A stretch of 64,000 bases of DNA. Source: Syntrophomonadaceae bacterium (GTDB taxonomy: Bacteria; Bacillota; Syntrophomonadia; Syntrophomonadales; DTU052). The notes below the pieces were generated by a model. That model searched no databases. It had not been told where the DNA came from and was given only the letters and a program-made list of their open reading frames with translations. Below are positions 23,796 through 32,421 of this stretch, piece after piece. Within the stretch, counting starts at the first letter, position 1. The number at the start of each line of letters is the position of its first letter. A program made the translations under genes and the position numbers. The stretch is from the NCBI GenBank assembly GCA_012728655.1, contig JAAYEQ010000047.1, positions 1 to 64,000 on the forward strand, in the 5' to 3' direction.

Positions 23796-26700
23796 GTGAA
23801 GGTTACGCGAAGACAGTTCCTAAAAATCACCGGAGCAAGCGCTGCCACCTTTGCCGTCGCGGACCTGGGATTTAACCTGGGCGCTACGGCTGCCGAGCTA
23901 AAAGAGTCGCGTATTAAAAACGTAACTCCTACACCTACGGTCTGCCCGTACTGCGCCTCGGGGTGTGGTCTCCTGGTTTACGCAGAGAGAGATGCGGAAG
24001 GGAAGTTTGTAAAGCTTCTCAGCGTGGAGGGAGATCCGGACAACCCGATTAACCGCGGTGCAGCGTGTGCCAAAGGTGCGGCAATGTTCAACCTTAGAGA
24101 GATTTATGATGAGAAAACCGGCGAGCAGATTATTAACCCGAAACGGGTGCAAAAACCCCTCTATAGGGCTCCCGGCAGCGAGAAGTGGGAAGAAAAAGAC
24201 TGGGATTGGATGCTTGATACGATAGCCAAGCGGGTCAAGGAATCAAGGGACAGGGATTTTATTCACAAAGAGAAACTGGCAGATGGGACTGAAATTATTG
24301 TAAATCGTACCGAGAGAATTGCGTCGATAGGGGGTTCCGGCCTGGATAACGAGGAAGCATACCTGCACAGCAAGCTGATGCGGGCCCTCGGAGTTGTCTA
24401 TCTTGAAACCCAGGCCCGTATCTGACACTCCGCTACGGTGGCAGGGTTGTCACCTACGTTCGGCAGGGGTGTTATGACCAACCATGTTATTGACCTTAAA
24501 AACACCGATTGTGCATTAATCATTGGCAGTAATGCCGCCGAGAATCATCCGATAACCATGAAATGGCTGACCAAGGCCAGGGAAGAAAGAGGGGCCAAGA
24601 TAATCCATGTTGACCCCCGTTTTACCAGAACTTCAGCGGTTGCCGATATTTATGCACCTCTGCGTTCTGGAACAGACATACCATTTATCGGCGGCATGAT
24701 AAAGTATGTCCTCGACAACGAGCTTTATCACCGGGATTATGTAGCCTATTACACCAATGCCTCATTCCTGGTGGCCGAGGGCTACGATTTTCATGATGGT
24801 CTATTTTCGGGTTATGATCCCGAAAAACGTCAGTATGATTCGTCCTCATGGGATTACCAGAAAGATGCCGCGGGCAACCCGATAAGGGATATGACCCTGC
24901 AGCACCCGCGCTGCGTTCTGCAGTTGATGAAAAAGCATTATGAGCGGTATGACATTGATACGGTATGCAAAGTGACCGGGTGTCCCAAGGACAAATATAT
25001 GGAGGTTCTTAAAACCTATTGTGCCACCGGAGCACCCAACAAGGTCGGGACCATAATGTATGCCATGGGTACCACCCAGCATACGGTTGGAAGTCAGAAC
25101 GTTCGCGCTTATGCCATCCTGCAGCTCCTCCTGGGCAACGTCGGGAGACCGGGAGGCGGAGTAAATGCCCTGCGCGGGGAAAACAATGTTCAAGGGGCCA
25201 CGGATATGGCACTCCTGTTCCATATCATCCCCGGATATATCAATTCCCCGATGAACACAGCGGCGCACAAAGACCTGCAGGCTTTCCTGGCCACGGAAAC
25301 TCCTTCATCAGGCTTCAAGGTCAATACTCCCAAATGGGTGGTAAGCCTGCTTAAGGCTTGGTGGGGAGACTCTGCCACCAGGGATAATGACTTTGCTTAC
25401 CATTATCTCCCCAAACGGGATGCCAGCAAAAACTACTCTCATATAGCTATGTTCGAGGCCATGTATGAAGGAAAGGTTGACGGTCTTTTCATCATGGGCA
25501 GCAACCCGGTAGTAGGCGGTCCCAATGCCAATAAGGAACAGGCCGCCATGAGCAAGCTTAAATGGTTGGTGAGTGTAGACCTGTGGCTCAATGAGTCGGC
25601 TGAATTCTGGTCTTACAAGGCCTGGGAAAGACCGGTTAAGAACCCGAATGTGCCTCAACTGAAACCTACTGATATTGAAACCGAAGTATTCTTCTTGCCG
25701 GCGGCAGGGGTTTATGAGAAAGAAGGAACTGCCTCCAATACGGGACGCTGGATGCAGTATCGTTGGAAGGGTGCCGAACCGGTTGGGGAGTCCAAACCCG
25801 ACCTGTGGATTATTGACCAGATCGCCAAACGGGTTAAGAAGCTCTATGAAAACAGTACCCTTCCTCAGGACGAACCGATTAAAAACCTCACCTGGGGTTA
25901 CGGTCACGGGGACGAACCCGAGGTCGAACTGGTAGGACTGGAAATTAACGGATACTATGTGGACAGCGGCAAACCGGTGGAAAGTTTTGCCAATCTCCGG
26001 GACGACGGCAGCACTACCTCCGGATGCTGGGTCTACTGCGGCTGCATGACTACCAAACCCAACGGTGAACTGGACTACAAACCGAAATGGCGTGACAATA
26101 CTGACAATTCCAAGACCGGTTTGGGATTGTACTCCAACTGGGCCTGGGCGTGGCCGTTAAATCGCAGGATTGTTTACAACCGGTGCTCGGTACAACCGGA
26201 TGGTGTCACTCCATGGCCGGGCGACGAAGACCGGGTGCTTATTAAATGGGATCCCATCGCAGGTGCCTGGGTGGGAGATGATGTATGCGACTTCAACAAG
26301 ACTCTGGCACCCGACGCACCCGGTGGAACCAACCCCTTCATCATGAAGCCGGACGGTGTTGGCGGCTTGTTTGCAACCACCACCGGTATGAAGGACGGTC
26401 CGTTCCCCGAACACTACGAACCGTGGGAGAGCCCGTTTAAGAACGTATTCAGCAGTCAGCAGAACAACCCGTGTATAAAGATATGGGAGCCCGACAAACA
26501 GGGTACGTCGGACAAGTATCCGATTATCGGTACCACTTATCGCGTGGTTGAGCACTGGCAAACCGGAGCTTTGACCCGTAACCTGCCGTGGTTGGCCGAG
26601 CTTATGCCCAACATGTTTGTAGAGATGAGCGAGGAGTTGGCTCGCCTTAAGGGCATAAAGAACGGCCAAAAGGTTATCGTAAGCACCACCAGAGGTGACA

Positions 26701-26906
26701 TCGAAGCCGTTGCCTGTGTTACCAAACGGATTAAGCCGATGGTCGTAAACGGTAAGGAGGTTCACCAGATTGGAATGGTTTGGCACTTTGGATTCAAGGG
26801 TTATGCTGTCGGTGATCCTGCCAACCGCTTGACACCGCATGTTGGTGACGCCAATACCATGATACCTGAATACAAAGCCTGGCTTTGCGATGTAAGGAGG
26901 GCATAA
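23796..26906 (+). CDS. fdhA: Formate dehydrogenase catalytic subunit, selenocysteine- and Mo/W-containing, Tat-exported
   Basis: A 1036-residue FdnG-like enzyme that interconverts formate and CO2. The ORF track splits it at TGA 24423, but both parts share one frame and the junction reads ETQARI-U-HSATVAGL, the FDH active-site motif, so residue 210 is selenocysteine. The N-terminus has a twin-arginine signal (TRRQFLKITGASAATFAVA). CPYCASGCGLL with a later Cys holds a [4Fe-4S] cluster. The C-terminal region (NGQKVIVSTTRGDIEAVACV) is the molybdopterin-binding domain. GTG 23796 follows AAGGAGACGTTCG. It forms an operon with fdhB and fdhC and acts on the outer face of the membrane. In syntrophs such enzymes reduce CO2 with menaquinol electrons. 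Confidence 0.95.
24423..24454 (+). promoter_or_regulatory. Selenocysteine UGA codon and bacterial SECIS hairpin
   Basis: Eleven nt after the in-frame TGA, GGTGGC and GTCACC form a 6-bp stem (one G-U pair) around the loop AGGGTT. The known E. coli fdhF element has the same 11-nt spacing and an AGG-starting loop in a GGU...ACC stem. This recruits SelB and Sec-tRNA. Confidence 0.85.
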
Positions 26907-26908
26907 CT

Positions 26909-27718
26909 ATGGCGAAGATGGGTAATCTTTACGACGCGACCAAATGCACTGCCTGCCGCGGTTGCCAGGTAGCCTGTAAGAACTGGAATCAATTGCCGGC
27001 AGTGATTGAGCCTTTTAAGGGCAACTACCAAACCCATGAGAGCACCAATGCCAACACTTTTACCATTGTCAAGTTCTTTGAATACGATGATGTTTATGGC
27101 CCCAAATGGTATTTCTGCAAACACCAGTGTATGCACTGTGAATACCCGGCTTGTGTCGATGTCTGCCCTCGTAAGGCTTTGTACAAGAACGAGTGGGGTG
27201 CGGTGCTGAAGGACTACCAGAAATGCGTGGGTTGCCAGTACTGTGTGTATGCATGTCCGTTTGAGATTCCGAAGTACCATAAGGAATCGGATATGGTCAC
27301 CAAGTGTACCCTGTGTGCCGAACGGGTGGAGGCGGGCGGAATTCCGGCTTGTGCCAAAACCTGTCCCACCGGTGCGCTGCAGTTTGGTGAACGACAGGAA
27401 CTGCTGGCCATCGCCCGGGAAAGGGTAAAGTACCTGCGGGCCAACGGTTTCCCCAACGCTACCATATATGGTGAGCACGAACTGGGAGGGCTGAATAAGC
27501 TTTATATTCTCGGCGATGTGCCCGAAAAGTACGGTTTGCCGTCAGAACCGAAAGTTTCATCAATAACCACATTCTGGCAGAATATTGTTCAACCCTGGTT
27601 TGGCTTGCTGATTCCTCTGGCCTTGGCCGGTTCTGCCGCCAGTTTCTTTACCACCCGGTTCCTTAAAGCCAGGCGGGAGCAGCAGGAAGGAGGTGCAACC
27701 CATGGAACTCATAACTAA
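26909..27718 (+). CDS. fdhB: Formate dehydrogenase iron-sulfur (beta) subunit
   Basis: A 269-residue electron-transfer subunit like FdnH. Four cysteine clusters are visible: CTACRGCQVACKNW, CKHQCMHCEYPACVDVCP, CVGCQYCVYACPF and CTLCAERV...CAKTCPT, giving four [4Fe-4S] centres. One C-terminal membrane helix (WFGLLIPLALAGSAASFFT) anchors it. The track start (26885) is upstream of the true ATG 26909, which follows AAGGAGGGCATAACT, two bases after the fdhA stop. It carries electrons between the outward-facing catalytic subunit and the cytochrome b subunit, and probably crosses the membrane folded with FdhA by the Tat route. Confidence 0.95.
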   Translation: MAKMGNLYDATKCTACRGCQVACKNWNQLPAVIEPFKGNYQTHESTNANTFTIVKFFEYDDVYGPKWYFCKHQCMHCEYPACVDVCPRKALYKNEWGAVLKDYQKCVGCQYCVYACPFEIPKYHKESDMVTKCTLCAERVEAGGIPACAKTCPTGALQFGERQELLAIARERVKYLRANGFPNATIYGEHELGGLNKLYILGDVPEKYGLPSEPKVSSITTFWQNIVQPWFGLLIPLALAGSAASFFTTRFLKARREQQEGGATHGTHN

Positions 27719-28379
27719 ATATGAACCTGATGTTGAGCGTATAGAACGGTTTAGTTTCGTTGCCCGGTTTGCTCACTGGAGCCATACGATTACTTTTGTC
27801 ATCCTGTTGTTAACCGGATTACTCCTGTTTATGGATTCCCGGTGGGACTTTTTGGCAGTTGTATTTGGCGGATACCGGGGAGCAGGTCTGATTCATCGCA
27901 TTATGGCGGTCATCTTTACCGTGGTTCCGCTTGTTTGCGTAGTCCTCAACTGGCGGGGCTTTGTGGAATGGTGGAAGGATGTATTCTCCTTCGGGAAGAA
28001 TGATATCAAGTTCCTTCTGAAATTCCCGCTCGAGTTCATGGGGTTTCATGTGGATATTCCTCCCCAGACCAAGTTTAACGGTGGGGAGAAAATGAACTCG
28101 GTGGTTACCACTACTTCCTGTATACTGGTGGCGATCAGCGGTTATATCATGTGGTTCCCGTCGATATTCCCTCCGACTCTGGTCAGGTTGGCCTACCCGA
28201 CCCATGATATATTTATGATTATAGCCACCATGATGGTTTGCATGCATGGGTACCTGGGTTCGTTACATCCCGGTTCGGGTGAATCGTTCTGGGGGATGGT
28301 AAAGGGTACCGTTAAGGCCGATTGGGCGGAACACCATCACAAGGCCTGGTACGACAAGCAGCGTGAACAACAGGGTTAA
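27702..28379 (+). CDS. fdhC: Formate dehydrogenase cytochrome b (gamma) subunit
   Basis: A 225-residue membrane protein of the FdnI/NarI-like di-heme cytochrome b family with four main helices. Likely heme-binding His residues are in FAHWSHTITFVILL, GLIHRIMAVIF and MMVCMHGYLGSLHPG. It exchanges electrons with menaquinone, linking it to the membrane FeS oxidoreductase at 42479. ATG 27702 follows GGAGGTGCAACCC; the gene overlaps fdhB by 17 bp, so expression is coupled. It needs heme b, whose synthesis genes follow at 29.6-39.5 kb. A very strong terminator ends the fdhABC operon. Confidence 0.92.
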   Translation: MELITKYEPDVERIERFSFVARFAHWSHTITFVILLLTGLLLFMDSRWDFLAVVFGGYRGAGLIHRIMAVIFTVVPLVCVVLNWRGFVEWWKDVFSFGKNDIKFLLKFPLEFMGFHVDIPPQTKFNGGEKMNSVVTTTSCILVAISGYIMWFPSIFPPTLVRLAYPTHDIFMIIATMMVCMHGYLGSLHPGSGESFWGMVKGTVKADWAEHHHKAWYDKQREQQG

Positions 28380-28397
28380 ACCCTTACCAAAACCGCA

Positions 28398-28428
28398 AAA
28401 AAGGGGGAGAGGACTCCCCCTTTTTCTT
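28398..28428 (+). terminator. Terminator of the fdhABC operon
   Basis: A perfect 12-bp stem AAAAAGGGGGAG / CTCCCCCTTTTT with loop AGGA, followed by a T-rich tract, 18 bp after the fdhC stop. Confidence 0.92.
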
Positions 28429-28490
28429 TACAAGGTCCGGATGGATTTGTAATAATATCAACAAGTGTTGGGAATAGGAGATGCTATGAT

Positions 28491-29333
28491 ATGAAAAACC
28501 GGCTCCCATTTGTTCTACCCGAGGGTTATGTAGAATTCTATAAAGCTGTAGAATCATGGCAGAATGAGTTTTTCTTCAAACTGAAAAGGACGGCGGGTAC
28601 TGGCGAATATGATGCCGACAGAGTCCCTCAAAATATTGAGAGACCGGTATTGGAAACCCACGGTATCGACATAGATCCCGATCATTACCGGGAAGCTTTT
28701 TTGGAACTGACGCAACTGGTGATGAAGGAAAGGGAAGGTATAAAGGAATCTCTGCAGGAGATTGTAAAGGTGTTTTCAGAAATGGACTTTATCGAGGTAG
28801 CTTCCCGGGTTATAAACAATGACTATCAGCATTTTAAAAACCTTGCGGCAGAAAAAGGCCTGGCCGGTGAGTTGGCTTACTTCCTGCTCGATCATGCGTT
28901 AAGGCCGTTCTTAAGGTGCTATGCCCTGCCCTACCAGGAGGTGGTAGGCGGGGAGGATTTTCACTGGGAAATGGCGGTTTGCCCGGTTTGCGGTTTTCAG
29001 GTTACTTTTTCACGGTTCCGGGCCGAGGACGGACAGAGATTCCTGTTCTGTGAGCACTGTTTTACGGAATGGCCTTCAAGGTATTTGGGATGTATCTACT
29101 GTGGCAATGCTGAGCCACTTACCATAAAGTACCTGGTGGTTGAAGGCGATGATGCCCACCAGTTGTTCGTTTGTGAAAAATGTAAAGGTTATCTGAAGAC
29201 CTTTGACGAGCGCAAGGGGGATGCCAAAAGGGATCTTTTTATTGCCGGAATTGAGACCGTTTATCTGGACTTAATTGCTGAAGAAAACGGGTATACCAAT
29301 ACCAGAACAGAGGATGAGCGCAATTTGAATTAA
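28491..29333 (+). CDS. fdhE: Formate dehydrogenase accessory protein FdhE
   Basis: A 280-residue cytosolic maturation factor needed for exported formate dehydrogenases. The C-terminal half has four CxxC pairs (CPVC, CEHC, CIYC, CEKC) forming rubredoxin-like metal sites. GYLKTFDERKGDAKRDLFIAGIETVYLDLIA is the typical FdhE end. ATG 28491 follows AGGAG by 9 nt. It follows the fdh terminator and precedes tatA by 13 bp, forming a maturation/export unit for the FdhA cargo encoded just upstream. Confidence 0.92.
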   Translation: MKNRLPFVLPEGYVEFYKAVESWQNEFFFKLKRTAGTGEYDADRVPQNIERPVLETHGIDIDPDHYREAFLELTQLVMKEREGIKESLQEIVKVFSEMDFIEVASRVINNDYQHFKNLAAEKGLAGELAYFLLDHALRPFLRCYALPYQEVVGGEDFHWEMAVCPVCGFQVTFSRFRAEDGQRFLFCEHCFTEWPSRYLGCIYCGNAEPLTIKYLVVEGDDAHQLFVCEKCKGYLKTFDERKGDAKRDLFIAGIETVYLDLIAEENGYTNTRTEDERNLN

Positions 29334-29346
29334 GAGGGGGATAGGT

Positions 29347-29532
29347 ATGATCGGCCTGATCGGCAGCATTGGACCGTGGGAACTGGTACTGGTACTGGCT
29401 ATCCTTCTGATCATCGTGGGTCCCGGAAAGCTGCCAGGTGTCGGTAAAGCTATAGGCAAATCGATCGTAGAATTTAAGAAGGCCAGGGATGGTGAAACTG
29501 AACCAACGGACCAAGAAAAAAAGGCTGAATAA
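29347..29532 (+). CDS. tatA: Sec-independent protein translocase TatA
   Basis: A 61-residue pore-forming Tat component. It has one short N-terminal membrane helix (PWELVLVLAILLIIV), then the hinge GPGKLPGVGKAIGKS, an amphipathic helix and a charged tail (QEKKAE). The usual FGxKxLP hinge appears as VGPGKLP, so the Phe is replaced. ATG 29347 follows AAGAGGGGGATAGGT. It is paired with fdhE and complements tatC at 22829. Confidence 0.92.
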   Translation: MIGLIGSIGPWELVLVLAILLIIVGPGKLPGVGKAIGKSIVEFKKARDGETEPTDQEKKAE

Positions 29533-29595
29533 CAGGAAGGATTTAAAAGGTATGTTAACAGGTCTTTTGTTTTAATAAGCAGCGGAGGGGATTAC

Positions 29596-30237
29596 ATGGC
29601 CCGGATGTTCCCCATCGTCGTTAAGCTTGAGGGTTGTAGTTGTTTGGTGGTGGGAGGGGGCACGGTTGCTGTGCGCAAAGTCAGAAACCTCCTGCAATGC
29701 GGAGCGGCAATCAATGTGGTCAGTCCGTCATTTTGCGAGGAGATGGTGCTTCTGGGGCAGGAGGAGCAGGTCACTCTGATCCCCCGTAAGTTCGAAGATC
29801 GTGATGTACAGGGGCATATGATGGTTTTTGCCGCCACCAGCGATGAAGCTGTTAATCAAAGGGTTTATGAGGTCTGTCGGGAGAACGGAATACTGGTCAA
29901 CACGGTGGATGATCCGGATAAGTGCAATTTTTTGGTGCCCGCAACCATGAGACGGGGCGCGCTGACCATCGCCATCAATACCGAAGGGAAGAGCCCGCTG
30001 CTGGCCCGCAGGTTGCGCATGGAAATGGAAGACCGGTACGGACCAGAATATGCCGATTACCTGGAACTTCTGGGTGATGCCCGCGCGGTGGTGAAGAGTA
30101 CCTTTGACCGAGAATCCACTCGTAAAGAGGTATTTGCCAGGCTCCTGGAACTCCCGATATTATCTTTGTTGCAGCAGGGCAAAAAGGAAGAGGCGAAGGA
30201 GCGAATAATGGAATGTATATACTCCTGGCCGGATTAA
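29596..30237 (+). CDS. Precorrin-2 dehydrogenase / sirohydrochlorin ferrochelatase (Met8p/CysG N-terminal type)
   Basis: A 213-residue enzyme oxidising precorrin-2 to sirohydrochlorin with NAD; Met8-like forms also insert iron to give siroheme. FPIVVKLEGCSCLVVGGGTVAVRKV is the NAD-binding N-terminus. VFAATSDEAVNQRVYEVC, NTVDDPDKCNFLVPATMRRG and SPLLARRLRMEME follow in the usual order. ATG 29596 follows GCGGAGGGGATTAC. It heads the heme gene cluster and overlaps hemA by 25 bp. Siroheme is the branch-point substrate for the AhbA-D enzymes encoded downstream. No separate ferrochelatase is seen, so it may be bifunctional. Confidence 0.88.
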   Translation: MARMFPIVVKLEGCSCLVVGGGTVAVRKVRNLLQCGAAINVVSPSFCEEMVLLGQEEQVTLIPRKFEDRDVQGHMMVFAATSDEAVNQRVYEVCRENGILVNTVDDPDKCNFLVPATMRRGALTIAINTEGKSPLLARRLRMEMEDRYGPEYADYLELLGDARAVVKSTFDRESTRKEVFARLLELPILSLLQQGKKEEAKERIMECIYSWPD

Positions 30238-31523
30238 GTCACAAAACGGCTCCGGTGGAGCTGCGCGAGAAGATCGCGCTGAGCGGGAAGGCCCTTGAAC
30301 GATTTTACCAAGACATTGAGGAAGAACCGGCTTTGGAAGGGACGGTAGTGCTTTCAACCTGCAACCGGGTCGAGGTTTATACCACCACCAGGGACCTGGA
30401 AGCAGGCAAAAAAGCCCTGAGGGACCTGGTGGCCCAGCGTCTGGAGGTGGATGACGAATACCTGGACCAGGTCTTATATATGCCCAGTTGCTACCAGGCG
30501 GTTGAACACCTGTTCAGGGTGGCTTCCGGGCTTGAGTCCATGATTGTGGGAGAGACCGAGATCCTCGGCCAGGTACGGCAGGCTTATGACCAGGCGAGGG
30601 AGCGCGGAGTTTCCAGCGGGGTGTTGAATACCCTGTTTCAAAAGGCCATAAGCGTCGGCAAGAGGGTGCGCACGGAAACCGGGGTGGATCGCAATGCGGT
30701 TTCCATAAGCTACGCGGCGGTGGAGAAAGCCAAACAGGTATTCGGCAGTCTTAAGGGGCGCACCGTTTTGGTTGTAGGTGCGGGTAAAATGAGCGGACTC
30801 GCTCTGAGATACCTGATGGATAACGGGGTAACAACGGTCGTGGTTTCCAATCGTTCCTACGACCGTGCCATAGAACTCGCCGGAAGAGTCGGGGGAAAGG
30901 CGGTGCGTCTGGACCGTTTGTATGAAGAACTGGAGAAGGCCGACATAGTTATCAGTTGTACTGCTGCTTCTCATTATGTGATTCGCCGCAAGGACCTGGA
31001 ACCTTGTCTTGCCCGCCGCAGTACCGACCTGCTCTTGATCGATATTGCCGTTCCCCGGGATATCGATCCGGCCATAGGCGGGATACCGGGTGTCCATCTC
31101 TATGACATTGACGATTTGAATAATGTGGTGCAGTCAAATCTCCTGGCTCGGCAGAGAGCGGCGCGCCAGGCGGAGAGGATCATTGCCGCGGAGACTGAGG
31201 AGTTTAATGATTGGCTGGCCACACTCTCGGTGGTGCCGGTGATTAAAGCCTTGAAGGCCAGAGGCGAGGAGATACGCCAGGCCGAGGTCCGCCGCGCTTT
31301 AAATCGGCTGGGGAATGTGAGCCCGCGGGAAGAGAAGGTGATTAACGCCCTGGCATCGTCAATTGTCAACCAACTCCTGCACTTCCCGGTGGTAAACCTC
31401 AAGGAGATGGCCGCAGGCGATAGGGGACACCTTTATGCCGAAGTAACCAAAAAGCTGTTTCAATTGGAAGTGGATGCAGAGGAGCATGTGGATGCGCAAA
31501 ATCAGGGTCGGAACCAGGGGTAG
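30213..31523 (+). CDS. hemA: Glutamyl-tRNA reductase
   Basis: The first enzyme of C5-pathway tetrapyrrole synthesis, reducing glutamyl-tRNA to glutamate-1-semialdehyde. It has 436 residues. LAGLSHKTAPVELREK is the conserved N-terminus, VVLSTCNRVEVYTTT carries the catalytic Cys near residue 50, and VGETEILGQVRQAYDQA and GAGKMSGLALRYL (NADPH site) follow. The start overlaps the preceding gene by 25 bp and the 3' end overlaps hemC by 32 bp, indicating tight coupling. Confidence 0.96.
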   Translation: MYILLAGLSHKTAPVELREKIALSGKALERFYQDIEEEPALEGTVVLSTCNRVEVYTTTRDLEAGKKALRDLVAQRLEVDDEYLDQVLYMPSCYQAVEHLFRVASGLESMIVGETEILGQVRQAYDQARERGVSSGVLNTLFQKAISVGKRVRTETGVDRNAVSISYAAVEKAKQVFGSLKGRTVLVVGAGKMSGLALRYLMDNGVTTVVVSNRSYDRAIELAGRVGGKAVRLDRLYEELEKADIVISCTAASHYVIRRKDLEPCLARRSTDLLLIDIAVPRDIDPAIGGIPGVHLYDIDDLNNVVQSNLLARQRAARQAERIIAAETEEFNDWLATLSVVPVIKALKARGEEIRQAEVRRALNRLGNVSPREEKVINALASSIVNQLLHFPVVNLKEMAAGDRGHLYAEVTKKLFQLEVDAEEHVDAQNQGRNQG

Positions 31524-32421
31524 CAGGTTGGCAATCTGGCAGACGGATTTCGTCATCAATAAATTGCTGGAACTTGACGACCGCCTGGAAATTGAAAAAG
31601 TGATCATAAAAACTACGGGGGACAAATTTTTGGACGTGGCCCTTTCTCGGATTGGGGATAAGGGCCTGTTTATTAAGGAAATCGAAAAAGAACTCCTCGA
31701 CGGCAGTATTGATATGGCCGTCCATAGCATGAAGGATATGCCTACCCGGATAACGGAAGGACTGGCTATCGGGGCGGTTCTGCCGCGGGAGAATTCCAAA
31801 GACGTGCTGCTGTCCCGGGATAATCGGAAGCTGGCGGAATTGCCGGTCGGGGCTGCAGTAGGCACCTCCAGCCTGAGGCGCAAAGCCCAGCTGCTGGCCC
31901 TGCGGCCTGATCTGAACATTGTGGATTTGCGCGGAAACATCGATACCCGCATCAGACGCCTGCAGAACGGGGAATTGGATGCCATAGTCCTGGCCGCCGC
32001 CGGGGTGATTCGGTTGGGATACGAAGAACTGGTGGCCGAGGAACTGGAAATAATACCCGCTGTCGGACAGGGAGCGATTGCGGTGGAAATCCGCGATGAC
32101 GACACGGATATCAGAGAACTGGTTGAAAAGCTTGATGACCGGAGCACACGTTTGGCCATCGCGGGCGAACGTGCATTCCTGGCCGCACTGGAGGGTGGTT
32201 GTCAGATCCCGATAGGGTGCGGGGGCAGTGTTCGGGACGATTTTCTTACCCTTGAGGGTTTGGTATCAGATTTGGAGGGGAAGCAGGTGTTTCGTTCCCG
32301 TCTGTCGGGTCCCGCAGCCGAAGCCGAGGATTTGGGGAGAAAGCTGGCTTTGGAGCTTGTGAGCCGGGGAGCCGGAGCAGTACTGGAGCAGATCAGGATT
32401 CAGGAGATGGGTGATGAGTAA
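31492..32421 (+). CDS. hemC: Porphobilinogen deaminase (hydroxymethylbilane synthase)
   Basis: A 309-residue enzyme joining four porphobilinogens into hydroxymethylbilane. It begins KIRVGTRGSRLAIWQT. VHSMKDMPTR, GTSSLRRKAQL and DLRGNIDTRIRRLQ bind substrate, and EGGCQIPIGC holds the Cys carrying the dipyrromethane cofactor. The track starts six codons earlier, but ATG 31492 lies 7 nt after GAGGAG. It overlaps hemA by 32 bp and the next gene by 8 bp. Confidence 0.96.
   Translation: MRKIRVGTRGSRLAIWQTDFVINKLLELDDRLEIEKVIIKTTGDKFLDVALSRIGDKGLFIKEIEKELLDGSIDMAVHSMKDMPTRITEGLAIGAVLPRENSKDVLLSRDNRKLAELPVGAAVGTSSLRRKAQLLALRPDLNIVDLRGNIDTRIRRLQNGELDAIVLAAAGVIRLGYEELVAEELEIIPAVGQGAIAVEIRDDDTDIRELVEKLDDRSTRLAIAGERAFLAALEGGCQIPIGCGGSVRDDFLTLEGLVSDLEGKQVFRSRLSGPAAEAEDLGRKLALELVSRGAGAVLEQIRIQEMGDE

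Noticed and set aside
24243-24437. Frameshift or nonsense mutation in fdhA
   Set aside because: The two ORFs are in one frame and the TGA lies in the selenocysteine motif with a SECIS hairpin, so the gene is intact.
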